From Xanthomonas phaseoli pv. phaseoli (GTDB lineage Bacteria > Pseudomonadota > Gammaproteobacteria > Xanthomonadales > Xanthomonadaceae): DNA of 64,000 bases. The position numbers and the translations under genes were made by a program. The notes under the pieces are model-generated. The model had not been told where the DNA came from. It saw only the letters and a list, made by a program, of their open reading frames with translations, and did no database searches. Below are positions 29,397 to 37,868 of this stretch, piece by piece; the stretch's first letter is position 1, and each line of letters begins with the position of its first letter. The stretch covers positions 3,720,001-3,784,000 of the forward strand of contig CP094243.1 in NCBI GenBank assembly GCA_022749655.1. The letters run 5' to 3'.

Positions 29397-30188
29397 TTAC
29401 TGCCGGGTGCTCACACCGTCCTGGCGCACGTTGGAGTCGCCCGCCGTCGATGCCATCTGGGTCACCAGCTGGCCATCGACCACCGGCAGACGGTCGCCGG
29501 TGGGCTTGTCGTTCATGCGCACGGTCTTTTCGAACCCGTCGTAGCGGTAGGTGACGTCATAGGCCACCACATTGTCGGCGTCGCCCAGCGAGATGCGTTC
29601 GCCCGGCTTGCTGTCCATGCGCATGGTGCCAGTGGTGCCATCGGCATTGCGATAGGTCACGTCGTAACCGACCACACGCGAGGACGAGGAGTTGGCATTT
29701 TCGGTATGGCACTGACGCTCGGTGCGATCGACGACCCGGCCGCCGACGTGGTTTCGGTCGACGCGGTTACCGATGAAGCCGCCGCCCACCGCACCTGCGG
29801 CGGTCGCCAGCTTGCGGCCGTTGCCGCCACCCACCTGGTTGCCGATCAGGCCGCCGATGACCGCACCGGCCACGGTGCCGCCGACGTTACCGTCGCGCTC
29901 GGGCAGACGCTCCTGCACCACGACATCGCGGCACACTTCACGTGGCGACGTGCTGGTGGTGGTCTCGCGGACGGCGTTGCTGTTGATCACCTGCGCGTAC
30001 TGCGGCTCGCGTTGGGTGATGGGGGCAACCTTGACCACATCGGCATATTCCAGGCCGCGCGGCGCCGGCTGGCCGTTGGCGACAAAATCGCCAGACGATG
30101 GGCGGTTATTCATGAAAGCGGCAGTGGCGACACCTCCGACCAGCAAGGCACCAGCAGCGACCAGTATAGTTGTCGTATTGCTCTTCAT
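29397..30188 (-). CDS. Glycine-zipper 2TM envelope protein
   Basis: A 263-residue exported protein. Residues 7-27 form a hydrophobic signal anchor (ILVAAGALLVGGVATAAF). A glycine-zipper segment lies near 100-140 (GGTVAGAVIGGLIGNQVGGG, AAGAVGGGFIGNRV), as in Rickettsia 17-kDa antigen-like proteins. The C-terminal region has two related YDVTYR units (VVGYDVTYRNADG and VVAYDVTYRYDG), an internal duplication. AGGGAG precedes the ATG at 30188. Probably an envelope structural protein; no enzyme activity expected. Confidence 0.82.
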   Translation of the reverse strand: MKSNTTTILVAAGALLVGGVATAAFMNNRPSSGDFVANGQPAPRGLEYADVVKVAPITQREPQYAQVINSNAVRETTTSTSPREVCRDVVVQERLPERDGNVGGTVAGAVIGGLIGNQVGGGNGRKLATAAGAVGGGFIGNRVDRNHVGGRVVDRTERQCHTENANSSSSRVVGYDVTYRNADGTTGTMRMDSKPGERISLGDADNVVAYDVTYRYDGFEKTVRMNDKPTGDRLPVVDGQLVTQMASTAGDSNVRQDGVSTRQ

Positions 30189-30333
30189 CACCAGCTCCCT
30201 GCGGACGCACCGCGTTGTTGACGGCCGTGATTCCAGCATGGGAACCCTGAACGAAAAGGCGCTCGCTCATGAACACGGCGGTTAAGTTCAGCTAGCGGTT
30301 ACTTCATGCATCTCTAACAGCCGGAGCATTCGC

Positions 30334-30549
30334 ATGCGAAATCCCTTGACCGCACGCGCGCTGGATTGGGCCAGCACGCTGCGCTATCCCACCTTGTTCA
30401 AGCTGGCCGCCGCGCTGTTTCTGATCGACGTGGTGATGCCGGACCCGATCCCGTTCCTGGACGAATTGCTGTTCGGCCTGACCACGCTGCTGCTGGCCAA
30501 TTGGAAAACCCGCAAGGCGCCCGTGCCGGCACCGGTACGACGCGACTGA
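30334..30549 (+). CDS. Small membrane protein, 71 residues
   Basis: One clear hydrophobic stretch (LFKLAAALFLIDVVMP) and a second weaker one (LDELLFGLTTLLLANW), ending in a basic, Pro-rich tail. CCGGAG is eight bases before the ATG. The TGA stop overlaps the tatD ATG (TGATG), so the genes are translationally coupled. Function unknown. The P-DPIPF-DE motif between the helices resembles small uncharacterised DUF proteins of proteobacteria. Confidence 0.75.
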   Translation: MRNPLTARALDWASTLRYPTLFKLAAALFLIDVVMPDPIPFLDELLFGLTTLLLANWKTRKAPVPAPVRRD

Positions 30550-31316
30550 TGCAGCTGATCGACAGCCATTGCCATCTGGATGCAGGCGAGTTCGGCCACG
30601 ACCGCGCGGCGGTGATCGCGCGCGCGCGCCGCGCGGGCGTCATGCAGCAAGTGGTCCCGGCGATCACCGCTGCCAGCTGGCCGGGCCTGCGTGCGGTCTG
30701 CGATCAGGCGCCTGGCCTCTACCCCGCTTATGGCCTGCATCCATTGTTTCTGGACCAGCACCGCCCCCAACACCTGGAGCTGCTGGCCGAGTGGATCGAA
30801 CGCGAGCGGCCCTGCGCGATCGGCGAATGCGGCCTGGACTTTTTCGTCGACGGACTGGATGCGCAGGCGCAACGCGCCTATTTCGATGCTCAGCTGCAGC
30901 TGGCCAAGCGCTTCGACCTGCCATTGATCGTGCATGCCCGCCGCGCCACCGAGGAAGTCATCGCCCGCATCAAGGCGACAGGTGGCCTGCGCGGCGTGGT
31001 GCACAGCTTTGCCGGCAGCCCCGAGCAGGCGCAGCAGTTGTGGAAACTGGATTTCATGATCGGCCTGGGCGGCCCGGTGACCTACCCGCGTGCCAATCGC
31101 TTGCGCGGGCTGGTGGCCAGCATGCCGCTGCAGCACCTGCTGCTGGAAACCGATGCGCCGGATCAGCCCGACGCCGGCAACCGCGGCCAACGCAACGAGC
31201 CGGCGTATCTGCGCACGGTATTGGACTGCATCGCCCAGCTCCGCGGGCAAGACCCTGCGCACATTGCTGCGCAGACATCGGCCAACGCACGCAGCCTGTT
31301 CGGCCTACCGCACTAG
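30549..31316 (+). CDS. tatD: TatD-family metal-dependent hydrolase
   Basis: A TIM-barrel metallohydrolase of 255 residues with the family metal ligands visible: the HxH pair in LIDSHCHLD at the N terminus, Glu in AIGECGLDF near 93, His in LIVHARRA near 129 and GVVHSFAG near 153, and Asp in LLETDAPD near 203. TatD proteins are DNases or amidohydrolases with a quality-control role; the exact substrate is unsettled. Coupled to the small membrane protein upstream and convergent with tcdA. This could equally be a YcfH/YjjV-type paralogue. Confidence 0.9.
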   Translation: MQLIDSHCHLDAGEFGHDRAAVIARARRAGVMQQVVPAITAASWPGLRAVCDQAPGLYPAYGLHPLFLDQHRPQHLELLAEWIERERPCAIGECGLDFFVDGLDAQAQRAYFDAQLQLAKRFDLPLIVHARRATEEVIARIKATGGLRGVVHSFAGSPEQAQQLWKLDFMIGLGGPVTYPRANRLRGLVASMPLQHLLLETDAPDQPDAGNRGQRNEPAYLRTVLDCIAQLRGQDPAHIAAQTSANARSLFGLPH

Positions 31317-31371
31317 CGCAGCGTGCGTACCGGCACAAACCCACGGCCAGCACGACAGCGCGCAGGCCACA

Positions 31372-32202
31372 TCACGACGCCGCAACCGCCTCGGCCGCCG
31401 GCGTCGCTGCCACGGCCTTGGGCTTGAGCAACATGTCCAACGCCTTGCCCACGGCCACGAATGCAAAGGTCCCGGTGATATGCGTGGCCGCACCCAGCCC
31501 TGCACCGCAATCCAGCTTGAGCGTGGCATCGGCATCGAGCTGCGGGCGGATGCCGCAAACGCTGCCATCGGCCTGCGGGTATTTGACGTTTTCCAGCGAA
31601 TACACCGCGGGCACGCCGAAGTAGCGCTGCGGGTTCTTGGGAAAATTGAATTCGCTGCGCAGCTTCTTGCGGATCAGCGCCAGCATCGCATCATGCTCGG
31701 TGCGCGAGACATCGCGCACGCGCACCAGCGTGGGGTCGGTGCGCCCGCCGGCCGCACCCACGGTCAGCAGCGGCAATTTGCGCCGACGGCACCAGGCAAT
31801 GGTTTCCACCTTGACCCGAAAGCTGTCGCAGGCATCGATCACCAGATCCAAGCCTTGACCCAGCAAGGTGTCGATATTGCCCGAGGTCAGGAAAGCCTCG
31901 ACCGCGTCGGCTTCGATGTCAGGGTTGATCGCCACGCAGCGCTCGGCCATCGCCCGCGCCTTGTTGCGACCGTACTGCCCGGCCAGCGCCGGCAACTGCC
32001 GGTTGGTGTTGGACACGCATATGTCATCGGCATCGATCAGGCGGATGTGCCCCACCCCGGTGCGTGCCAACGCCTCGACCACCCACGAGCCCACCCCGCC
32101 CATGCCGACCACCGCCACGCGGCACGCCGACAAGCGCTCGACCGTGCCGACCCCATATAGCCGGTCGATACCGGCAAAGCGTTCACGCCATTGTGCTTTC
32201 AT
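31372..32202 (-). CDS. tcdA: tRNA threonylcarbamoyladenosine dehydratase TcdA
   Basis: An E1-like ATP-dependent enzyme (276 residues) that cyclises t6A37 of tRNA to ct6A. Begins with a short helix, RFAGIDRLYGV, then the nucleotide loop VVGMGGVGSWVVEALARTGVG near residues 31-51. RLIDADDICVSNTNRQ follows, as in ThiF/UBA folds, and VIDACDSFRVK. A final hydrophobic segment near 240-255 matches the membrane-associated C terminus of CsdL/TcdA. Intact. Confidence 0.92.
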   Translation of the reverse strand: MKAQWRERFAGIDRLYGVGTVERLSACRVAVVGMGGVGSWVVEALARTGVGHIRLIDADDICVSNTNRQLPALAGQYGRNKARAMAERCVAINPDIEADAVEAFLTSGNIDTLLGQGLDLVIDACDSFRVKVETIAWCRRRKLPLLTVGAAGGRTDPTLVRVRDVSRTEHDAMLALIRKKLRSEFNFPKNPQRYFGVPAVYSLENVKYPQADGSVCGIRPQLDADATLKLDCGAGLGAATHITGTFAFVAVGKALDMLLKPKAVAATPAAEAVAAS

Positions 32203-32276
32203 CGGCCTATTTTACGCGCCCCGCTCAGGGCGCGCCCACGCTGCCGCAACGAACGTTGCGTCCCAGGAGCCACCTC

Positions 32277-32705
32277 ATGCACGCCCCGCCTCCCACCCAG
32301 TCCCGCGCGGCCCGCTACGCCTTCATGCTGGTGCTGGGCCTGCTGATCGGCCTGGTCGCCACGGTCATGGTGGCCAACGCACTACGAGCGCGGCGCGACC
32401 CGGTGCCCGACAGCCTGATGCAGATCATGGCCTACCAGTTACGCACGCTGCGACCGGACGCAGGCGCCGCCTGCATGCCGGCGCAGCAACAGCGGCGACT
32501 GCAATCGCTGCGCCTGCTGGCCGACGAAGTCGAGCCGGCCTTCCCCGCGATTGGCGAGGACCGCCGCTTCGGCGAGCACGCCCAGGCATTGCGTGCCGTG
32601 CTGGATCGGGCCCAGGGCGTGACGCTGACCGATTGCAGGCAGCTGGGCCAACTCCACAGCCGCATCTCCGATGCCTGCGAGGCTTGCCACCGCGACTTTC
32701 GCTGA
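32277..32705 (+). CDS. Membrane-anchored c-type haem protein
   Basis: A 142-residue protein with an N-terminal hydrophobic anchor (AFMLVLGLLIGLVATVMVANAL, about residues 15-36), a helical middle and a CxxCH haem-attachment motif, CEACHRDFR, at the very C terminus. This arrangement is that of cytochrome c' (a four-helix bundle with a C-terminal CxxCH). Extra Cys residues occur at AACMP and TDCRQ. AGGAG is eight bases ahead of the ATG. No oxidase or c-maturation genes are nearby, so the electron partner is unknown. Confidence 0.8.
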   Translation: MHAPPPTQSRAARYAFMLVLGLLIGLVATVMVANALRARRDPVPDSLMQIMAYQLRTLRPDAGAACMPAQQQRRLQSLRLLADEVEPAFPAIGEDRRFGEHAQALRAVLDRAQGVTLTDCRQLGQLHSRISDACEACHRDFR

Positions 32706-32838
32706 AGGTTGATGAATACGACGCTCGGGTTTCGTTAAGCCTGCAGTGCCGTAGTTGGCGGGCCGTTCACCTGGACCATCACAGGATGACGTCGCCGCGG
32801 CCCCGGCCGCCTTTTTCGAACCACCCCGGAGAGATTTC

Positions 32839-33318
32839 ATGAAGACCCGACTGCTCGTCATTGGCCTGGCTGCAACCGCGACCCTGGTTGGCTGCGCCAC
32901 CTCCCAACCCCAATACGGCAGCTATCGCGGCGACCGCGGGTATGACCAGGGCTACTCGCAGACGCAGCGTTGCGTCGATTGCGGCATCGTGACCCGGATC
33001 GACGAAGTCGGCCCGACCCGCACCGCGCCGACCGGCACCGGCGCCGTGCTTGGCGGCATCGTGGGCGCGGTGGCCGGCCGCCAGATTTCCAAGGAAACCG
33101 GCGGCAGTACGGGCAACAAGAACGTTTCGGCCGTGGCCGGTGCCGCTGCCGGCGCGCTGGCAGGTAACGCCATCCAGAACAACGTCACCAGCTCCAGCTT
33201 CGACGTGCAGGTGCGCATGGACGACGGCCGCGTGATCGTGGTCAACCAGCGCGACCTGGCTGGCGTGCGCGAGAACGCGTACGTGCGCGTGGTCAACGGC
33301 AAGGTCGTGCTGCGCTGA
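32839..33318 (+). CDS. Glycine-zipper lipoprotein (SlyB/17-kDa antigen-like)
   Basis: A 159-residue outer-membrane lipoprotein. The lipobox LVGCATSQ has its Cys near residue 19. A Tyr/Gly-rich region and CVDCG lead to a glycine-zipper hairpin (about 70-115: GAVLGGIVGAVAGRQ and VAGAAAGALAGNAIQ) and a beta-rich end (VQVRMDDGRVIVVNQRDL). SlyB-type proteins sit in the outer membrane and respond to envelope stress. GGAGAG precedes the ATG. Own terminator at 33395. Confidence 0.87.
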   Translation: MKTRLLVIGLAATATLVGCATSQPQYGSYRGDRGYDQGYSQTQRCVDCGIVTRIDEVGPTRTAPTGTGAVLGGIVGAVAGRQISKETGGSTGNKNVSAVAGAAAGALAGNAIQNNVTSSSFDVQVRMDDGRVIVVNQRDLAGVRENAYVRVVNGKVVLR

Positions 33319-33394
33319 TCCTTCCGCCCGGCGGGGCCTATGCCCTGCCACTGCGTCGCCAGTTGGCAGGTCCCGCGAACGACACCGTTGCAAA

Positions 33395-33428
33395 CAACAA
33401 AAAGGCCCGGTGACGGGCCTTTTTGTTG
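33395..33428. terminator. Bidirectional terminator between glycine-zipper gene and cspA
   Basis: CAACAAAAAGGCCCG and CGGGCCTTTTTGTTG form a perfect stem with a short GTGA-type loop and T runs on both strands, serving two convergent genes. Confidence 0.88.
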
Positions 33429-33455
33429 CGTGGCTGATGCGCTTGGCGCAGCGGC

Positions 33456-33671
33456 TCAGACCACCTGCACTGCATCGGCCTGCAGGCCCTTCTGGCCTTG
33501 CACGACCGTGAAGCTGACCTTCTGACCTTCCTTGAGACTCTTGAAGCCCTGGATCTGGATCGCGCGGAAATGCACGAAGACGTCTTCGCCATTTTCGCGG
33601 CTGATGAACCCAAAGCCCTTGGCATCGTTGAACCACTTCACGACACCATTTTCGCGTTCGATGTTGGACAT
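33456..33671 (-). CDS. cspA: Cold-shock domain protein CspA-type
   Basis: A 71-residue single cold-shock domain that binds single-stranded RNA/DNA and melts RNA structure. RNP-1 is KGFGFISRE near residues 18-26 and RNP-2 is DVFVHFRAI near 30-38. The start [19 protein letters not shown] is canonical. A promoter candidate about 150 bases upstream implies a long 5' leader, the usual site of cold-shock mRNA control. Which of several xanthomonad csp paralogues this is cannot be told from the window. Confidence 0.93.
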   Translation of the reverse strand: MSNIERENGVVKWFNDAKGFGFISRENGEDVFVHFRAIQIQGFKSLKEGQKVSFTVVQGQKGLQADAVQVV

Positions 33672-33818
33672 CTCGACTGACTCCCTACGACACTGTGATG
33701 GACGAGCGGTGGTGGCTGTGATTGCAAGGAGGAAGCGAGGTACAAGGATGTAGCGGATCAGGCGATCTACCGCATCAGGCCACGATTCACGGTGACCTTT
33801 GCAAACAGCAGCGGCTGC

Positions 33819-33847
33819 AACTTAACCCGCACAAAATGAATTTTCAA
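33819..33847 (-). promoter_or_regulatory. Putative cspA promoter with long leader
   Basis: On the minus strand TTGAAA (33847-33842) and TAAGTT (33824-33819) are 17 bases apart. Start near 33812 would give a leader of about 140 bases before the cspA ATG. A second TTGACA lies at 33872-33867. The leader could carry a temperature-responsive fold. Confidence 0.45.
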
Positions 33848-33899
33848 GCACCCCTTGCACCTTTTTTGTCAAGCCTGAATTAGGACCTGTGTAACCATC

Positions 33900-34385
33900 A
33901 TGGACACCGTCGTTGTCTACTACGTCTTGGCCACGGCGCTCGTGCTGATCGGCCTGGCTGGCGTCATCCTGCCGGCCCTGCCGGGCCTGCCGCTGGTGTT
34001 TGCCGGCCTGCTGGTTGCCGCTTGGGCTGACGATTTCACCCACATCGGCTGGGTGACGCTGGTCGTGCTGGGGGTGATCACCGCGCTGTCGTATCTGGTC
34101 GACTTCCTGGCCACGCTATACGGGGCGCAGCGGGTAGGTGCCAGCAAGATGGCATTGTGGGGTTCGGTCATCGGGGGCATTGCAGGCATTTTCTTCCTGC
34201 CGATCGGGCTGTTCGTCGGCCCGTTCGCAGGCGCCTGGCTCGGCGAGTACTACCAGACACGCAAGTCCGGCCAAGCTACCAAGGTCGGTCTCGGTACCTG
34301 GGTGGGCATCATGCTCGGCACCGCCACCAAGCTGGCGCTTGGCCTGTGCATGTTGGGCGTGTTCGCCATCGGCTGGTTTTTCTAG
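33900..34385 (+). CDS. DUF456 family membrane protein
   Basis: A 161-residue integral membrane protein with four or five hydrophobic helices. The glycine/proline-rich signature LAGVILPALPGLPLVFAGLLVAAWAD near residues 19-44 and the FFLPIGLFVGPFAGAWLGEY segment define the DUF456 family. No function is established. It is divergent from cspA with about 230 bases between starts. No enzymatic residues recognised. Confidence 0.85.
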   Translation: MDTVVVYYVLATALVLIGLAGVILPALPGLPLVFAGLLVAAWADDFTHIGWVTLVVLGVITALSYLVDFLATLYGAQRVGASKMALWGSVIGGIAGIFFLPIGLFVGPFAGAWLGEYYQTRKSGQATKVGLGTWVGIMLGTATKLALGLCMLGVFAIGWFF

Positions 34386-34642
34386 GGCTTTGCAACGGCT
34401 CGACGGCGGTGCACGCCTCTTCTCCAGAAGGCGCGTAACAGCCACCTGCGCTCACTCGACCGACACGTGGCGGGAACACTCCCTGCGCATACCGGCCTTC
34501 GGCAACAGGTTGCAGGCAATTGCTGGGGCGACGCCATTCGATCGAATGTTATGCCGTCGTGTACACACTGCGTATGCAGACGCGACCGTTAAGCTGGGGA
34601 TCTCTGCGCCTGCCTGGCGCCTTCACTTTGGCCAGACCGCCC

Positions 34643-35776
34643 ATGTCCAAGCACCACACCCGCCCCCTGATGCTGATCGCACTGGCCGCCGCGCCAGTGG
34701 CACATGCGCAGGAAATCGCACCGCAGCCGGCCTCGCCGCAAGCCTGCACCTCGGTGACCTCCGATGCCGCTCGCCTGGCCTGTTACGACAAGGCGTTGGG
34801 CTACACGCCGCAGCAAACTGCAGAGGCAGACGCCGCAGCGCAACTGGCCAAGCAGAAGGACGCCAAGCCCGACGATACGCGCACCATCAGCCGGGTCGGC
34901 GATTTCTTCCGCGCCGACGGCCAGGACCAACCGAAAGAAGAGGCCGTGGCCAATGCCGGCCGCGGCTCCTTGCTGGACCGACGCTGGGAACTGGCCAAGG
35001 ACTCCAAGCTGGGCACCTTCCAGCTGCGCGGCTACAAGCCGGTGTACCTGTTGCCGGCGTTCTGGACCAGCGACACCAACCGCACCCCGCAGTCGCCGAA
35101 TCCGGCCAACTCGCTCGATACGCCGCAGCAGCTGGACAGCACCGAGCTCAAGTTCCAGCTCAGCTTCAAGACCAAGGTGGTGGAAGACCTGTTCGGCGAC
35201 AACGGCGATATCTGGATGGGCTACACCCAGAGCTCGCGCTGGCAGGCCTACAACGCCGATGCGTCGCGCCCGTTCCGCGAAACCAATTACGAGCCCGAAG
35301 CGATGCTGGTCTTTCGCAACAACTACAGCATCTTCGGCTGGAAGGGCCGCATGAGCGGCATCAGCCTCAATCACATGTCCAATGGGCGTGCCGACCCGCT
35401 GTCGCGTTCGTGGAACCGGGTGATCCTGAATTTCGGGCTGGATCGGGAGAACTGGGCGCTGACGCTGCGCCCGTGGTTCCGTATCAAGGAAGACCGCGCC
35501 GACGACAACAATCCCGATATCGAGGATTACATGGGCCGCGGCGATGCCACGCTGGTGTACAACAAGGACGGCCACGAGTTGGCGCTGATCGCACGCCACT
35601 CGCTGCGTGGCGGCGACCGCTCGCACGGCTCGGTGCAGCTGGATTACGGCTTTCCCATCACCAACCTGTTGCGCGGCCATGTACAGGTGTTCGATGGCTA
35701 CGGCGAAAGCATGATCGACTACAACCACAAGGCAACCTACATCGGTGTGGGCGTGTCATTGCTGGAGTGGTTCTAG
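34643..35776 (+). CDS. pldA: Outer-membrane phospholipase A
   Basis: A 377-residue OMPLA-type beta-barrel that hydrolyses phospholipids misplaced in the outer leaflet and depends on calcium and dimerisation. A cleavable signal (LMLIALAAAPVAHAQE) is followed by a Cys-containing periplasmic segment (about residues 30-110, longer than in E. coli PldA) and the barrel. The catalytic region reads ISLNHMSNGRADPLSRSWNRV near 235-255, with the His-Ser pair of the NHxSNG motif. The barrel ends in LLEWF, a C-terminal Phe typical of BAM substrates. The ATG at 34643 fits the signal peptide. Confidence 0.9.
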   Translation: MSKHHTRPLMLIALAAAPVAHAQEIAPQPASPQACTSVTSDAARLACYDKALGYTPQQTAEADAAAQLAKQKDAKPDDTRTISRVGDFFRADGQDQPKEEAVANAGRGSLLDRRWELAKDSKLGTFQLRGYKPVYLLPAFWTSDTNRTPQSPNPANSLDTPQQLDSTELKFQLSFKTKVVEDLFGDNGDIWMGYTQSSRWQAYNADASRPFRETNYEPEAMLVFRNNYSIFGWKGRMSGISLNHMSNGRADPLSRSWNRVILNFGLDRENWALTLRPWFRIKEDRADDNNPDIEDYMGRGDATLVYNKDGHELALIARHSLRGGDRSHGSVQLDYGFPITNLLRGHVQVFDGYGESMIDYNHKATYIGVGVSLLEWF

Positions 35777-35830
35777 GCACCGCGCGCAAACCGGCTGCGT
35801 TCGCCGCCAGGCGGCAGCAGCCGATGTTCG

Positions 35831-35902
35831 GCATGTACTGCTTCAGCGTTGCTAGCCCTACGCGCCGCATGTACTGCTTCAGCGTTGCAAGCCCAACGCG
35901 CC
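35831..35902 (+). repeat. 36-base tandem direct repeat, two copies
   Basis: Units 35831-35866 and 35867-35902 begin GCATGTACTGCTTCAGCGTT and differ at two positions (CTAGCCCTA versus CAAGCCCAA). Just downstream of pldA. Confidence 0.85.
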
Positions 35903-36059
35903 GTCCGCATTGCCGGCGACGTCGCTTGATCGCTCTGGCCGCGCCCAATGGTGTTGCAGGGTGCTCACGACAAGCGCTGCTGCCGATGATCGCCGGCACA
36001 CGGGCCGGCGCATCGTGCAACGCAGTCAAACGGCGAACTGCACCGAGTTGATCAATCGC

Positions 36060-36090
36060 AGGCCGGCATGTGCGCATGTCGGCCTTTTTC
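36060..36090 (+). terminator. Plus-strand terminator downstream of pldA
   Basis: GGCCGGCATG / CATGTCGGCC stem with a TGCG loop, followed by TTTTT. It lies about 285 bases after the pldA stop, so it may instead end a separate short transcript. Confidence 0.6.
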
Positions 36091-36167
36091 TTCTGCACAC
36101 CCATGCGGAAAGACATTGCCCGCGGACCAACGCATGTCGCGCTGGCCGAGGCGTGCCTGTGCTCGAT

Positions 36168-36881
36168 TCAGACGTCGAAGAAGTCCACCTTGCCGTCCTG
36201 CAAGGTGTAGTACGCACCGACCACGCGCACGTTGCCGGCGCGCAATGGTTCGAGCAGTGCAGGTTCGGATGCCGCGCGCAAGCGGTCGACAGTACGCTTG
36301 ACGTTGGCCTTGACCGAGTCGGCCAGCAGGTTGGTACCGCCCTTGGCCTTGGCGGTCAGCACCGCCGGAACGATCGGCTCGATCATCGCGCCGATTGCGC
36401 CAGGGAAGAACGTGTTGTTCTCCACGACCGACACTGCCGCGACCACCGCACCGCAGCTTTCGTGGCCCATCACCACCACCAGCGGCACGCCGAGCTGGCT
36501 GACTGCATATTCGATCGAACCGAGCGCGGTGGTGTCGACGGTATCGCCGGCGTTGCGCACGATGAACATTTCGCCCAGGCCGCGGCCGAACAGCAGTTCC
36601 GGTGGTACGCGCGAATCCGAGCACGACACCAGGATGACGAACGGGGTCTGGCCCAGCGCAAGCTCCAGGCGGCGCTTGCTGTCGGAGATCACTTTCTTGG
36701 GGCGGTTTTCGACGAATGCGTTGTTGCCGTCTCGCAGAATCTGCAGCGCCTGCTCGGCATTCAAATCGGTTTTCTTGGACGGCGCCGCGCGCAAGGCGAA
36801 CGGCACGGACACGGCAGCGGCCGCGATCGGCGCGCAACACGCGCACTGAAGCAATTTTCGACGCGATGCGGAATGCGACAT
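36168..36881 (-). CDS. Beta-class carbonic anhydrase with export signal
   Basis: Interconverts carbon dioxide and bicarbonate. Zinc-binding motifs are visible: Cys-Asp-x-Arg in VSCSDSRVPPELLFGRG near residue 87, and His-x-x-Cys in MGHESCGAVVAA near 138-142. The N terminus MSHSASRRKLLQCACCAPIA has an SRRKLL element followed by a hydrophobic stretch to ALRAAP, resembling a Tat signal, so a periplasmic location is likely. At 237 residues it is normal for the class after signal removal. Flanked by a GST gene on the same strand 111 bases upstream; no sulfate or cyanate genes adjacent. Confidence 0.9.
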   Translation of the reverse strand: MSHSASRRKLLQCACCAPIAAAAVSVPFALRAAPSKKTDLNAEQALQILRDGNNAFVENRPKKVISDSKRRLELALGQTPFVILVSCSDSRVPPELLFGRGLGEMFIVRNAGDTVDTTALGSIEYAVSQLGVPLVVVMGHESCGAVVAAVSVVENNTFFPGAIGAMIEPIVPAVLTAKAKGGTNLLADSVKANVKRTVDRLRAASEPALLEPLRAGNVRVVGAYYTLQDGKVDFFDV

Positions 36882-36991
36882 GGACCAGGCCCCCTGCTCT
36901 GTGGTTGGTGTCGCGATCGTACTATGTGGCGGACGCGACCAAACGGGCGGATGGAGATTGCGATCAAAAGGCGCAGTCCGCGGACGCAGGT

Positions 36992-37626
36992 TCAGGTCCA
37001 GTCCGTCAGGCCCTCCCGGCGATAGGTTTCCTGAAACGCCGGGCGCGCCTTCATCCGCATTGCGTGCGCCAGCAGCGCAGGCCAGGTATCGGTCGGCCGC
37101 GGCATGTTGCGCGACCAGCGCATCAGCATGGTCAACATGAAGTCGGCTGCCGACACGGTTTTCCCGAGCAGATATGGGCCGTGGGCCTGCAGATGCGCAT
37201 CGACCTGGGCCCAGGCCGCTTCGAGCGTGCGGCGGGCGTGCATCTGCGCCGCCTCAGCCTGCCCGGCCCCGGCCGGCTCGCTCGGGTAGAACCAGGCGCG
37301 GTACGCCGGCTGCAGGGTGTTGGCGCAGAAGAACATCCACTTGTAGTACGCCGCACGCTCGGGCGTGCCGACTGCCGGGGCCAGCCCGGCCTGCGGATGC
37401 AGGTCGGCCAGGTGCAGCACGATGGCTGCAGCTTCCGTGAGCACTTGGCCATCAAGCACCAGCGTGGGCACCACGCCGGCCGGGTTGAGCGCCAGGTACT
37501 GCGGCGATTTGTGCTCGCCGCGTTCGAAATCCAATGGGTGCAGTGCGTGCGGAATATCCAGTTCGATCAGCAGCCAATGCACCACCAACGCTGCGGTGCT
37601 GGGGAGTGGTACAGCGTGGCGACCAT
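36992..37626 (-). CDS. Glutathione S-transferase (N-terminal frameshift)
   Basis: A GST of about 211 residues. The true N terminus, MVATLYHSP, lies in one frame and joins STAALVVHWLLIELDIPHAL in another. The joint near 37600 needs one more C (CTCCCC read for CTCCCCC). NPAGVVPTLVLDGQVLTEAAAI is the glutathione-binding region with cis-Pro and Glu-Ala. The helical C-terminal domain runs from about residue 85. Without the correction, annotation would give a falsely extended N terminus. Substrate unknown. Confidence 0.83.
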
Positions 37627-37868
37627 GCGGGGCTCCGGGATCGGTAGGGACAGGCGCGCAAGGCGGGCGACGTCTGCGCGGCGCACGGCGATTGTCGTTG
37701 TTTTTACCGCGCTGTCGAAGACCTGTGCCGTGCAATCACTGCTGCACCGGCGCGCGCACCGGCACCACGACGCCCTCGACACGATGCGGCATGCGCGCAT
37801 CGTGCCTGCAGCTCACCGGCACCGGCCACACCCGCGCAACGGCGGTGCAGCCGGCTCGATCGCCGCCG

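Larger units (their letters stand above)
35777..36167. other. Intergenic region between pldA and carbonic anhydrase
   Basis: About 390 bases with no supported gene. It contains the 36-base tandem duplication at 35831-35902 and a stem-loop with a T run at 36060-36090. Nothing else is recognised. Confidence 0.6.
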
